Of a stretch of 32,491 nucleotides of DNA, positions 12,350 to 19,501 are shown one piece after another. The notes below the pieces were generated by a model that was given only the letters and a program-made list of their open reading frames with translations, was not told the origin of the DNA and searched no databases. Origin of the DNA: a virus; IMG/VR virus record IMGVR_UViG_3300030389_001241, positions 1 through 32,491 of that record; one strand, written 5' to 3'. The first letter of the stretch is position 1; every line of letters starts with the position of its first letter. The position numbers were made by a program, and so were the translations under genes.

Positions 12350-12443
12350 AATTTCGGTTGTAACAAAATCAATACGTTATGGCTAGTGGCTTGACAGATA
12401 GAACGCCATATGTTTCTATCGAGAAAAGGTAACAACCGAAATT
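12350..12443. promoter_or_regulatory. Inverted repeat and promoter-like sequence before terS
   Basis: AATTTCGGTTGT at 12350-12361 is an exact inverted copy of ACAACCGAAATT at 12432-12443, ending 4 nt before the terS start. Inside lies a perfect -35 hexamer TTGACA (12391-12396), followed by the dyad GATAGAA...TTCTATC (12397-12403 and 12414-12420). The -10 would have to be the poor TTCTAT at 12414, inside the dyad. A third GATAGAA is at 12267-12273. No ribosome site precedes terS. This may be an operator-controlled promoter or a terminase recognition site. Confidence 0.5.
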
Positions 12444-12447
12444 AGAT

Positions 12448-12849
12448 ATGCCACAACTCAAGAACGTGAACGCAATATTACCGAAGAAACCTCCTTCGCT
12501 GAATCAAAGACAGAAAGACTTAGTAGACATACTATTAAGAGATGGCTGTTCTGTCGAGGAGGCGTCAAGACTCGCAGGATACAAGGGCAAGACTCCTGGA
12601 GTGCAAGGTTACGCAACGCTGAAGAAGTCTCATGTAGCTGAGTACATGCACCAACAGATAAAGGAATCATTCGGACTCAACAGTATCAAGGCGGTGCGAA
12701 CCTTGACACGCCTCTCTCAGAACGCCAACTCAGAGTATGTCCAGATGGAATCAGCGAAGGATATACTTGACAGAGCAGGTCATAAAGCACCTGATAAGCA
12801 CCAACATCAAATCATCGGAGACTTCAAGGTAAATATAGATTTAGGTTGA
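12448..12849 (+). CDS. Terminase small subunit
   Basis: This 133-residue protein has a TerS-type helix-turn-helix: LNQRQKDLVDILLRDGCSVE, then EASRLAGYKGKTPGVQGYAT and LKKSHVAEYMHQQI. A helical oligomerisation part follows (LNSIKAVRTLTRLSQNANSE, VQMESAKDILDRAGH) and a short tail (GDFKVNIDLG) of the kind that touches the large subunit. It would recognise the packaging site and load concatemers for TerL. It is set apart from terL by about 3.2 kb and has its own terminator. The dyads directly upstream are candidates for its binding site. Confidence 0.8.
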   Translation: MPQLKNVNAILPKKPPSLNQRQKDLVDILLRDGCSVEEASRLAGYKGKTPGVQGYATLKKSHVAEYMHQQIKESFGLNSIKAVRTLTRLSQNANSEYVQMESAKDILDRAGHKAPDKHQHQIIGDFKVNIDLG

Positions 12850-12895
12850 CCTGCTATGGCTACCTGTGGGGTTAAAAAATAGGTGGCATATCTAG

Positions 12896-12925
12896 TAATG
12901 ACGTAGTATCCACGCATTATTTTTT
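12896..12925 (+). terminator. Intrinsic terminator after terS
   Basis: TAATG-(A)-CGT pairs with ACG-CATTA around a 7-nt loop (AGTATCC) and is followed by six T residues. The stem is AU-rich with one bulge, so it is moderate in strength. It lies 46 nt after the terS stop and just upstream of a strong promoter, separating terS from the structural operon. Confidence 0.6.
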
Positions 12926-12939
12926 CCCAGAACTCGATG

Positions 12940-12967
12940 TTGAAAAATATTTTTTTTTCGCTATAGT
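12940..12967 (+). promoter_or_regulatory. Sigma70-type promoter of the structural operon
   Basis: TTGAAA (12940-12945) and TATAGT (12962-12967), each one base from consensus, are separated by 16 nt that include a run of eight T. Transcription would begin near 12974, about 19 nt before the first ATG (12993), which has GGGGAG. It is the best host-type promoter visible here and fits the absence of a phage RNA polymerase. Confidence 0.75.
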
Positions 12968-12992
12968 AAAATTTTAACTACAGGGGAGTGTC

Positions 12993-13109
12993 ATGAAGAA
13001 GATGCAAGGTGAGAGTTTGTTGAAGGGCAAACAGAAGAACCTGCCTGATGCCATCAAGAAAAAGATTATTGCATCTCTTATGCGTAAGCGTAAGCAACAG
13101 AAGAAATGA
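12993..13109 (+). CDS. 38-residue Lys-rich protein
   Basis: A 38-codon gene with GGGGAG before the ATG; its stop overlaps the next start as ATGA. It begins MKKMQGESLLKGKQKNLPDA and ends in a basic tail LMRKRKQQKK. The segment NLPDAIKKKIIASLMRKR resembles DLPKAVRNRIMKMMKKK at the end of the 62-residue protein at 13830, so both may share a short helical, basic module. A DNA-binding or capsid-interior role is possible but unproven. Confidence 0.65.
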   Translation: MKKMQGESLLKGKQKNLPDAIKKKIIASLMRKRKQQKK

Positions 13110-13489
13110 GTACCGCAAAGAAAAGAGACCCCAAGAAGTGGGCGGCAGCAAAGGCCAGAGCCAGAGCTAAGATGGGTGGCAAACATTCAGCCAGAGCCAT
13201 GCAGTTAGCAGTCAAGTATTACAAACAAGCAGGTGGCACATATTCAGGGCCAAAGAAAAAATCCAACAAATTATCTAAGTGGTCTAAGCAAGACTGGGGT
13301 ACGAAGTCAGGTAAGAAGTCCAGCGAGACAGGCGAACGCTATCTACCAAAAAAAGCTATTGCCAGATTGTCAGCAAAAGAATATGCTAGGACAACAGCTA
13401 AGAAAAGGGCAGACACAGCCAAAGGTAAACAGTTTAGCAGTCAGCCAAAGGATATAGCTAAAAAAACTAGAAAATATAGGAGAGCATGA
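13106..13489 (+). CDS. DUF5872-like basic protein
   Basis: This is a 127-residue, very basic protein. It starts with an Ala/Lys/Arg-rich helix (KKWAAAKARARAKMGGKHSA), then LAVKYYKQAGGTYSG, and has WSKQDWGTKSGKKSSETGER and YLPKKAIARLSAKEYARTT, which match my memory of DUF5872, a module of phages and large DNA viruses. The charge suggests binding to DNA or to the virion interior. It is the second gene of the structural operon, coupled by 4-nt overlaps at both ends. Confidence 0.72.
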   Translation: MSTAKKRDPKKWAAAKARARAKMGGKHSARAMQLAVKYYKQAGGTYSGPKKKSNKLSKWSKQDWGTKSGKKSSETGERYLPKKAIARLSAKEYARTTAKKRADTAKGKQFSSQPKDIAKKTRKYRRA

Positions 13490-13833
13490 TGGCATTACCA
13501 TTACTAGCAGCAGCGAAAGTTGCATCTATACTAGGACCAACAGCATTAAAAGCTGCCAAGTTAGCTTATAAGCTGTACAAGAAAAGAGGTGGTAAGAAAA
13601 GTGAAAAGAAATTTTTATCTGATAAAGCTAACAAAGTAAAAAGGAATAAGGAAGAAATAAAAAAAGGTGAAGAAGCTCTTGATAGAGCAGACGATAAGTT
13701 TAAAATGGACGATGGAACTTTTGGTGCTTTTGATCCAGTTGTAAAAAAAACTAGATTAATGAAAAAAACAGATGATATAGCAATATATAATAGAATGGCA
13801 AAACGATACAACAGAGGAAAATTAGGAAAATGA
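13486..13833 (+). CDS. Basic protein with N-terminal hydrophobic helix
   Basis: This is a 115-residue protein. The first 30 residues are Ala/Leu-rich (MMALPLLAAAKVASILGPTA, then LKAAKLAYKLYKKRGG) and could form an amphipathic membrane-active helix. A charged helical centre (KRNKEEIKKGEEALDRADDK) and a C-terminal FGAFDPVVKKTRLMKK part follow. ATG 13486 and 13489 are both possible; GGAGAGC favours 13486 or coupling. It belongs to the block of small basic proteins ahead of terL. No family is recognised. Confidence 0.7.
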   Translation: MMALPLLAAAKVASILGPTALKAAKLAYKLYKKRGGKKSEKKFLSDKANKVKRNKEEIKKGEEALDRADDKFKMDDGTFGAFDPVVKKTRLMKKTDDIAIYNRMAKRYNRGKLGK

Positions 13834-14018
13834 AAGGCGTACCACATTATACAAAAGATGGCACATTGTTTACAGGCAAGACACATAAGATGGCTGATGG
13901 CACTTTACATACAGGTAAGAGTCATACAAAATCAAGTGAGAAGTTATTTCACATGAAGGACTTGCCAAAGGCAGTTCGCAATAGAATCATGAAAATGATG
14001 AAAAAGAAAGGAGGTTAA
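13830..14018 (+). CDS. 62-residue protein with DGTLxTGK repeats
   Basis: This 62-residue basic protein carries two copies of a short motif: KDGTLFTGKTHKM and ADGTLHTGKSHTK. A C-terminal basic helix, DLPKAVRNRIMKMMKKKGG, is similar to the end of the 38-residue protein at 12993. I recall comparable small proteins (Y-T-K-D-G...TG-x-T-H-K) among marine phage virion genes, without known function. It starts as ATGA with the gene before it. Confidence 0.68.
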   Translation: MKGVPHYTKDGTLFTGKTHKMADGTLHTGKSHTKSSEKLFHMKDLPKAVRNRIMKMMKKKGG

Positions 14019-14020
14019 TA

Positions 14021-14083
14021 ATGCCAGGTATGAAAAAGAAAAAGAAAGTAAAAATGCCAAAGCCAAAAAAGATTAAGTACTAA
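14021..14083 (+). CDS. 20-residue poly-Lys micro-protein
   Basis: The peptide MPGMKKKKKVKMPKPKKIKY contains ten lysines in twenty residues. AAAGGAGGTTAATA before the ATG is close to an ideal ribosome site, and its stop overlaps the next start as TAATG. It is shorter than gene-finder limits but set between two coupled genes. It could neutralise DNA charge, like a phage-encoded polyamine substitute, or only relay ribosomes. Confidence 0.62.
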   Translation: MPGMKKKKKVKMPKPKKIKY

Positions 14084-14346
14084 TGGCTAAGAGTCCAGCG
14101 TGGCAACGCAAAGCTGGTAAGAACCCAAAGGGTGGTCTGAACGCCAAAGGGAGAGCCAGTTACAATAGAAGTACTGGTGGTAATCTAAAACCACCAGCAC
14201 CTAATCCAAAATCCAAGCGTGATAAGGCGAGGCGTAAATCTTTTTGTGCTAGAATGAAAGGCATGAAGAAAAAATTAACGTCAGCTAAAACAGCTAGAGA
14301 CCCAAACTCAAGAATCAATAAAGCTCTTAGAGCATGGAACTGTTAG
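14083..14346 (+). CDS. DUF6321-like small virion-module protein
   Basis: This is an 87-residue basic protein with AWQRKAGKNPKGGLNAKGRA, SYNRSTGGNLKPPAPNP, then RRKSFCARMKGMKKKLTSAK and a C-terminal DPNSRINKALRAWNC. This pattern is conserved in many cyanophages and other marine phages, and I believe it is the DUF6321 family. Its role is unknown; the position among structural genes suggests a virion or assembly part. TAATG overlap with the micro-protein gene before it. Confidence 0.72.
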   Translation: MAKSPAWQRKAGKNPKGGLNAKGRASYNRSTGGNLKPPAPNPKSKRDKARRKSFCARMKGMKKKLTSAKTARDPNSRINKALRAWNC

Positions 14347-14354
14347 GAGGTAGT

Positions 14355-14588
14355 ATGCCAAAAGTAAAACCATTGGGTGTTAAACCAGTTAAAAAAAAAG
14401 TTTTAACTAAATTACAAAAAGCAGAAGCAAGAGCAAAGATTATGGTTGCCAATGAAAAAAAAGCCATTGATGCAGAAAAACAAAAACGTTTTCAACAATG
14501 TGTTGAAGTAAAACTTCTAAAAGGACATTCACAAGAACTTGCAGAAAAAATGGCTAGGGAGATTATCTACAATACGCATGAGGTGTAG
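14355..14588 (+). CDS. Basic helical protein, function unknown (77 aa)
   Basis: ATG 14355 is chosen because TAGGAGG ends 4 nt before it; the in-frame ATG at 14334 lies inside the upstream gene and has no such site. The protein begins MPKVKPLGVKPVKKKVLTKL and continues as a Lys/Glu-rich helix (QKAEARAKIMVANEKKAIDA). The stop is adjacent to the next start. No family is recognised. Confidence 0.68.
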   Translation: MPKVKPLGVKPVKKKVLTKLQKAEARAKIMVANEKKAIDAEKQKRFQQCVEVKLLKGHSQELAEKMAREIIYNTHEV

Positions 14589-15842
14589 ATGGCTGAACTG
14601 TATAACAATCCACTAAATATTGAAATTGTAAATTTAACTGATAGTTGGTCTGGACAGATAGGTGTCTATGCTGATGGTTATAGTAGTGTTGCAGATCGTA
14701 AAGCAAAAATAAATTACAATCCACAAAAAGATAGATATCGAATGGCACAAACCTTTACTACAAAAGGTGGCGATGTTACTGCTATCAGCGAAAAATACAG
14801 AAAAGAAATAATAGAAAAAACAAAAAATTTATCTTGGAAAGATGCTCGTAAAGAAATGAAAAAATTAATTCAACAAAAATACCCACAGAAAAATATAAAT
14901 AGAGTTGATTTTGCAAAACCATTTGCTCATTTTGATAGTAGGATAACAGGACTAAGAGCTGGTTTTAGATTGTTTAAAGGGAAAGGTTATTTAGGAAAAA
15001 AAGATAAATATGGAAATCCTGCACCTCTTAATAATCTGCGTGATATCATTAGTAGATTTGCTCCTGGTTCAGAAAATGATGTAGATGCATATGTATCATC
15101 TATAACTGCTAAAATGAAAAAAATTAATCCAAACTTTAATGGAATAGTAACAGAAGATGATGTACCAAATATGGTTAGATTTTTTATGGAACATGAAAAT
15201 AAACCAGAGCATAGAAGTTATTATCTAACAAAAGAAGCATTGGAACATGATTGGTTAGTTGCAGAATGGGCTTCACAAGAAGATAGGCCAATGAGTTTTA
15301 CTAGCAAAATGTTTGAAGAAGGATATAAACAATTTACAAATACTAAAATACAAAAAGATGAATTAAGTAACTTATTTGATTCTGATGGTGGTAGTTTTTC
15401 TGGAGGTTCAAGAGCAGTATCAACATTGTCAAAAGAACAAATTAGAAACTCTATGGCAAGTAATACCATAACAGGTAATTTTTTTATTCAAGAAATAGGT
15501 TCAGATTTATATCAAACAGGCGTAGGTGGTGTTTTACAGGGAGATAAAGATGGAATATATACTTCAGCAGAAACTATTTTAGATGATAAAGGAGAACGTA
15601 TAACTGAAATAGACTTTGATGCAGGTTTTAAAAATGAAAATATAGATATAAATTTTGGACAAAAACGTGGTGAACCTACATCAAGAATTAAATATGAAAA
15701 AAATAATTTAACTGTTCAAACAGAAAAACGTGGAGATGATAGAAAAAATTTAATCAGATATAAACGTGGTGGACTTGAAGTAGAAGCAACAGAACGTGAT
15801 GGTAAAAAAGGTTTAAATTTACAATATAGGAAAAAATTTTAA
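14589..15842 (+). CDS. Virion muramidase-like protein with beta-repeat tail
   Basis: This is a 417-residue protein. The N-terminal domain shows YNNPLNIEIVN...WSGQIGVY, then FAHFDSRITGLRAGFRLFKG and NLRDIISRFAPGSENDVDAY. This NP-x-N-I...W-x-G...F-x-x-F...G-x-RA...II-x-R-x-AP-x-x-END pattern is common to phage peptidoglycan-degrading virion proteins, usually described as lysozyme- or transglycosylase-like. It is the only such candidate here, so it may serve in entry, lysis or both. The C-terminal 110 residues are alternating beta-type strands (LIRYKRGGLEVEATERDGKK, GLNLQYRKKF) ending in Phe, like outer-membrane beta strands. The catalytic residue is not certain. Confidence 0.6.
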   Translation: MAELYNNPLNIEIVNLTDSWSGQIGVYADGYSSVADRKAKINYNPQKDRYRMAQTFTTKGGDVTAISEKYRKEIIEKTKNLSWKDARKEMKKLIQQKYPQKNINRVDFAKPFAHFDSRITGLRAGFRLFKGKGYLGKKDKYGNPAPLNNLRDIISRFAPGSENDVDAYVSSITAKMKKINPNFNGIVTEDDVPNMVRFFMEHENKPEHRSYYLTKEALEHDWLVAEWASQEDRPMSFTSKMFEEGYKQFTNTKIQKDELSNLFDSDGGSFSGGSRAVSTLSKEQIRNSMASNTITGNFFIQEIGSDLYQTGVGGVLQGDKDGIYTSAETILDDKGERITEIDFDAGFKNENIDINFGQKRGEPTSRIKYEKNNLTVQTEKRGDDRKNLIRYKRGGLEVEATERDGKKGLNLQYRKKF

Positions 15843-16045
15843 TGAATGATTTAGCAAACTCAGCAGTATATACACAAGAGCAATGGAATAAAGTAAGGTT
15901 GGTTGTAAAGACACAGCATATGAAACATTATCCAAAAGACTTTGTTACTGACCAAGAAGCAGATAAAATTATTGCTGCCATGTCAAGAGAAACAGTAGAG
16001 AAACTTTATGAGTTAGCAGTAAAATATGGCATCACTAGACTATAA
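15842..16045 (+). CDS. Small protein before terL, function unknown
   Basis: This is a 67-residue helical protein (MNDLANSAVYTQEQWNKVRL; FVTDQEADKIIAAMSRETVE). It starts 1 nt overlapping the previous stop and overlaps the terL start by 20 nt. Such tight coupling to terL may mean an accessory to packaging, but no family is recognised. Confidence 0.72.
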   Translation: MNDLANSAVYTQEQWNKVRLVVKTQHMKHYPKDFVTDQEADKIIAAMSRETVEKLYELAVKYGITRL

Positions 16046-17537
16046 AGCTCCAGGACCAGTAGTAAAGACATTCATGAAAGATGATAGTTTCTTTCGTGGA
16101 TTGCGTGGGCCAGTCGGTAGTGGCAAGTCAGTATCTTGTTGTATTGAAATATTACGCAGAGCATTAGCACAAGAACCAAATGCAGAAGGTATACGCAAAA
16201 GTAGATGGGCTGTAGTACGAAATACTAATCCACAGCTAAAAACTACAACCATTAAGACATGGTTAGATTGGTTTCCAGAAGAAGAATGGGGTAAGTTTTT
16301 ATACAGCGTACCCTTTACACACATGATAAAAAAAGGTGATATAGAGTTAGAAGTTATCTTTTTAGCGTTAGATAGACCAGAAGATGTAAAAAAACTACTA
16401 TCACTAGAACTTACAGGAGTATGGATTAATGAAGCTAGAGAAATACCCAAGTCTATTGTCGATGCTTGTACTATGCGTGTTGGTCGTTACCCTAGTATGC
16501 GTGATGGTGGTCCAAGCTGGTATGGGGTTATCGCTGATACTAACGCACCTGATACAGAGCATTGGTGGCCGATACTTGCTGGTGAAACAGTACTGCCTGA
16601 CTATCTTACAAAACAAGAAGCGAAGATGTTAGTCAAACCTGACAACTGGTCATTTTTTAACCAGCCACCTGCAATGCATGAAATCATGGGTAAAGATGAT
16701 GTAGTAGATAGATATGAGTCAAATGATGAGGCAGAAAATGCCACTAATCTTACGCCTAATTATTATCGCAACATAATTAGAGGTAAGACTAAATCATGGA
16801 TTGATGTGTATGTACTAAACAAACTAGGATTGATTGAAGATGGTAAACCAGTGTATGACTCATTTAGACATGATGTGCATGTAGCCAGGAGTGATTGTTT
16901 GGTTGCAGATAAACTACCAATCTATATGGGAATAGATTTTGGATTGACTCCAGCTTGTGTATTTGCTCAACGCATAAGAGGTCGATGGGTAATACTTGAT
17001 GAGTTAGTAGCAGAGGATATGGGTATTGTAAGATACTCTGATTTACTTAAACAGCAGATGTCGTTGTATATGCCAAGAGAATTTTACATCTTTGGAGACC
17101 CAGCAGGAGACCATAGAGTACAAACAGATGAGGCAACACCCTTTCAAATACTAAGAAGTAAAGGTATAAATGCAAGACCTGCACCATCTAATGATGTTTT
17201 AATTAGATTAGAGGCAGTTAATTCTACATTAACAAGAATGACTGATGGAGAATCAGGGTTGTTAATTGATCCAAAATGTATTAACTTGATAAAAGGATTT
17301 AGTGGTGGTTATCATTATAAGCGTATACAAACAAGTGGAGAACGCTATGATGAAAAACCAAACAAGAATAGATTTTCGCATATACATGATGCACTACAAT
17401 ATTTATTATTAGGTGCAGGAGAAGGAAGAAGATTAGTGCTAGGTGGGAAGAAGTCAAAACCATTTGTAGCAAAAAGAGACTTTGATGTTTATACTGTAAA
17501 ACCAAAACGTAATGTATATGATAGGAGGAATAGGTAA
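16026..17537 (+). CDS. Terminase large subunit
   Basis: This 503-residue protein is the packaging motor. The ATPase has Walker A GPVGSGKS (28-35) and Walker B with catalytic Glu, GVWINEARE (131-139). The RNase H-like nuclease has YMGIDFGLT (D304), YIFGDPAGDHR (D358) and a late FSHIHDALQYLL acidic motif. Length and order are those of podovirus TerL. It translocates concatemeric DNA into proheads through the portal and makes the cuts. The ribosome site is weak and the start overlaps the previous gene by 20 nt, so translation is probably coupled. Confidence 0.95.
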   Translation: MASLDYKAPGPVVKTFMKDDSFFRGLRGPVGSGKSVSCCIEILRRALAQEPNAEGIRKSRWAVVRNTNPQLKTTTIKTWLDWFPEEEWGKFLYSVPFTHMIKKGDIELEVIFLALDRPEDVKKLLSLELTGVWINEAREIPKSIVDACTMRVGRYPSMRDGGPSWYGVIADTNAPDTEHWWPILAGETVLPDYLTKQEAKMLVKPDNWSFFNQPPAMHEIMGKDDVVDRYESNDEAENATNLTPNYYRNIIRGKTKSWIDVYVLNKLGLIEDGKPVYDSFRHDVHVARSDCLVADKLPIYMGIDFGLTPACVFAQRIRGRWVILDELVAEDMGIVRYSDLLKQQMSLYMPREFYIFGDPAGDHRVQTDEATPFQILRSKGINARPAPSNDVLIRLEAVNSTLTRMTDGESGLLIDPKCINLIKGFSGGYHYKRIQTSGERYDEKPNKNRFSHIHDALQYLLLGAGEGRRLVLGGKKSKPFVAKRDFDVYTVKPKRNVYDRRNR

Positions 17538-17803
17538 TGTGTGCAGGACCATTTAAACCAAAGATGCCAACAGGCCCTACAGCAGAGCAAAAGGAAGCTA
17601 GAGAAGCAAGTAGAAAAGCTCAACGACAAGCACTTCAAGAAGAAAGAAGAACAGCATCTCAACTCAAAGCAGACCAACTTGAAGCAACTCAAGCTGCACT
17701 AGCTGGTAGACGAGGAAGAAGAAGTTTGTTATCTGGTCGTAGAGGTGGTCGAGGTTTTGAGATAAGTGAAGATTATAAAACTAAACAAACATTAGGTGCA
17801 TAA
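17537..17803 (+). CDS. Small basic protein between terL and portal
   Basis: This is an 88-residue protein starting MCAGPFKPKMPTGPTAEQKE, with a helix EASRKAQRQALQEERRTASQ and an Arg/Gly-rich segment GRRGRRSLLSGRRGGRGFE. The same kind of protein, with an RGRRSLL-type motif, is usual between terL and portal in related podoviruses. It is TAATG-coupled at both ends. Probably head- or portal-associated; exact role unknown. Confidence 0.75.
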   Translation: MCAGPFKPKMPTGPTAEQKEAREASRKAQRQALQEERRTASQLKADQLEATQAALAGRRGRRSLLSGRRGGRGFEISEDYKTKQTLGA

Positions 17804-19374
17804 TGATAGACTCTAAAGCAGCAGATAACGTGCAACATATTGAAAATCCTGTCAAAAGAATATTAGCAAAGTATCAACATGCTAAAACAATTAAAGACCA
17901 ATGGAATCCTGTCATGGAAGAATGTCATGAGTTAGCATTGCCACAAAGAGAATCATTCTACACAGAAACAATGGCTAGAAGAAGAACAGACCATATCTTT
18001 GATGAGACTGCTGTTGTAGGAGTCCAGGAGTTTGCTAGTAGATTACAGTCAGGTATAGTGCCTAACTATGCAAGATGGGCAAACTTTGTTGCTGGTACAG
18101 AAGTACCACCAGACCAACAAAAAGATGTAAACTTAGCATTAGATGAAGTTACAGAGTATGTATTTGAAATATTACAAAACTCAAATTTTTCTCAAGAGAT
18201 ACATGAAACATTTTTAGATTGTGCAATAGGCACAGGGGTTTTATTAGTTGAAGAAGGCGATGCTGTTCAACCAATAAAATTCAAAGCAATACCATTGCCA
18301 CAAGTATGCTTGACAAGTGGGCATGATGATAAGATAGATGCAGTATATAGAAAAAGAAGTATTAGAATGAAAGAACTTACTTTTGCGTATGCACAACCTA
18401 TCTTTAATGAAAAAATGATGATGGATGCAGAAGCAAATCCAGACAAAGAAATTAAAATATTAGAAGTTATATATCGTGATTATTCAGAGACTAAAGAAGA
18501 AAAAAATATTTTTTGTGCCATTGCAGAAGATTACGAACATAAAATTTATCAAGAAGAATATAAAGGTATGGGTAGTAATCCATATATAGTTTATCGCTGG
18601 TCAAAATGTCCAGGAGAAGTATATGGTAGAGGACCTTTACAGTTTGCATTACCTGCAATTAAAACTGCTAATTTAGTCGTAGAGCTAATATTAGAAAATG
18701 CACAAATGAGTATATCTGGTATGTACCAAGTGGAAGATGATGGAGTCATTAATGTTGACAACATTGCACTTATTCCAGGCACAGTAATTCCGAAAGCAGC
18801 AGGTAGTGCAGGTTTACAACCTATTGCACAAGCAGGTAACTTTAATGTTTCAGACCTCGTATTAAGAGATATGAGAAGTAACATAAAGAAAGCGTTATAT
18901 AATGATATGTTAGGTAATCCAAATGAAAAAACACCAATGTCTGCAACAGAAGTAGCTGAAAGACAAGCAGATTTATCCAGACAAATAGGTGCAGCGTTTG
19001 GTAGATTACAAGCAGAGCTAGTAAATCCAATACTATCAAGAGTTATTTACATCCTTAAAAAACAAGGAAGGATCAAAATACCTGTAGTAAATGGTAGAGA
19101 AGTGCAAATCAAATCATCTAGTCCATTGGCACAGGCACAACATCAACAAGATGTTGCTACCATAGATAGATTCTTAGGATTAATGCAAGGTAGAGTAGGA
19201 CCAGAGTTATTAAATATTATGATTAAACAAGATGAAGTTGCAAAGTTTGTTGCTAGAAAGCTTGGTATTCCAGAAGAACTAATTAGAAGCCAACAAGAAA
19301 TGCAAGAAATAATGGAAAGATATCAACAAGTTAATCAAGCAGCACCAACAGCACCAGCCGAACCTCCACAATAA
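17803..19374 (+). CDS. Portal protein (T7-type head-tail connector)
   Basis: This 523-residue protein matches the T7 gp8-type portal family: an N-terminal helical part with WNPVMEECHELALPQRESFY, DHIFDETAVVGVQEFASRLQ and SGIVPNYARWANF, then CAIGTGVLLVEEGD, a central KCPGEVYGRGPLQFALPAIK, and late helices PMSATEVAERQADLSRQIGA with a Gln/Pro-rich tail. It forms the dodecameric ring at one vertex of the head, through which DNA enters and leaves. It is followed by a promoter and dyads at 19379-19479. Confidence 0.95.
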   Translation: MIDSKAADNVQHIENPVKRILAKYQHAKTIKDQWNPVMEECHELALPQRESFYTETMARRRTDHIFDETAVVGVQEFASRLQSGIVPNYARWANFVAGTEVPPDQQKDVNLALDEVTEYVFEILQNSNFSQEIHETFLDCAIGTGVLLVEEGDAVQPIKFKAIPLPQVCLTSGHDDKIDAVYRKRSIRMKELTFAYAQPIFNEKMMMDAEANPDKEIKILEVIYRDYSETKEEKNIFCAIAEDYEHKIYQEEYKGMGSNPYIVYRWSKCPGEVYGRGPLQFALPAIKTANLVVELILENAQMSISGMYQVEDDGVINVDNIALIPGTVIPKAAGSAGLQPIAQAGNFNVSDLVLRDMRSNIKKALYNDMLGNPNEKTPMSATEVAERQADLSRQIGAAFGRLQAELVNPILSRVIYILKKQGRIKIPVVNGREVQIKSSSPLAQAQHQQDVATIDRFLGLMQGRVGPELLNIMIKQDEVAKFVARKLGIPEELIRSQQEMQEIMERYQQVNQAAPTAPAEPPQ

Positions 19375-19378
19375 GTAC

Positions 19379-19406
19379 TTGACTTTTGGTAACAATTTCA
19401 TATTCT
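19379..19406 (+). promoter_or_regulatory. Putative promoter of the capsid operon
   Basis: TTGACT (19379-19384, 5 of 6) and TATTCT (19401-19406, 4 of 6) with a 16-nt spacer lie directly after the portal stop, in the only sizeable gap between terL and the capsid genes. Extra transcription of scaffold and capsid from here would make sense, since they are needed in large amounts. Confidence 0.5.
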
Positions 19407-19412
19407 AAGATG

Positions 19413-19459
19413 GGAAGTGAAGAACAATATCCCTGAATGATGAAAGTACCTTTACTTCC
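19413..19459 (+). promoter_or_regulatory. Leader stem-loop before the scaffold/capsid genes
   Basis: GGAAGTGAAG (19413-19422) pairs with CTTTACTTCC (19450-19459), 10 bp with one G-T pair around a 27-nt loop. It would form at the very 5' end of a transcript started at the 19379 promoter, where it could stabilise the mRNA, or serve as a processing site for longer transcripts. Confidence 0.5.
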
Positions 19460-19463
19460 TTAA

Positions 19464-19479
19464 TGTTCCATGTGGAACA
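19464..19479. promoter_or_regulatory. parS-like palindrome
   Basis: TGTTCCATGTGGAACA has 7-bp perfect arms around a TG centre. It differs at one central base from TGTTCCACGTGGAACA, a parS-type ParB site form, and at three from the classical parS. It lies between the leader stem and the ribosome site of the next gene. No ParA or ParB is encoded here, so a host ParB or another dimeric regulator would be the binder. Confidence 0.45.
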
Positions 19480-19501
19480 ATTTAATTACATGAGGTGTAG
19501 C

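Noticed and set aside
12961-12983. Palindrome TAGTAAAATTTTAACTA as a separate operator
   Set aside because: Imperfect and AT-rich, and it coincides with the -10 and start region of the 12940 promoter, so chance is a simpler explanation.
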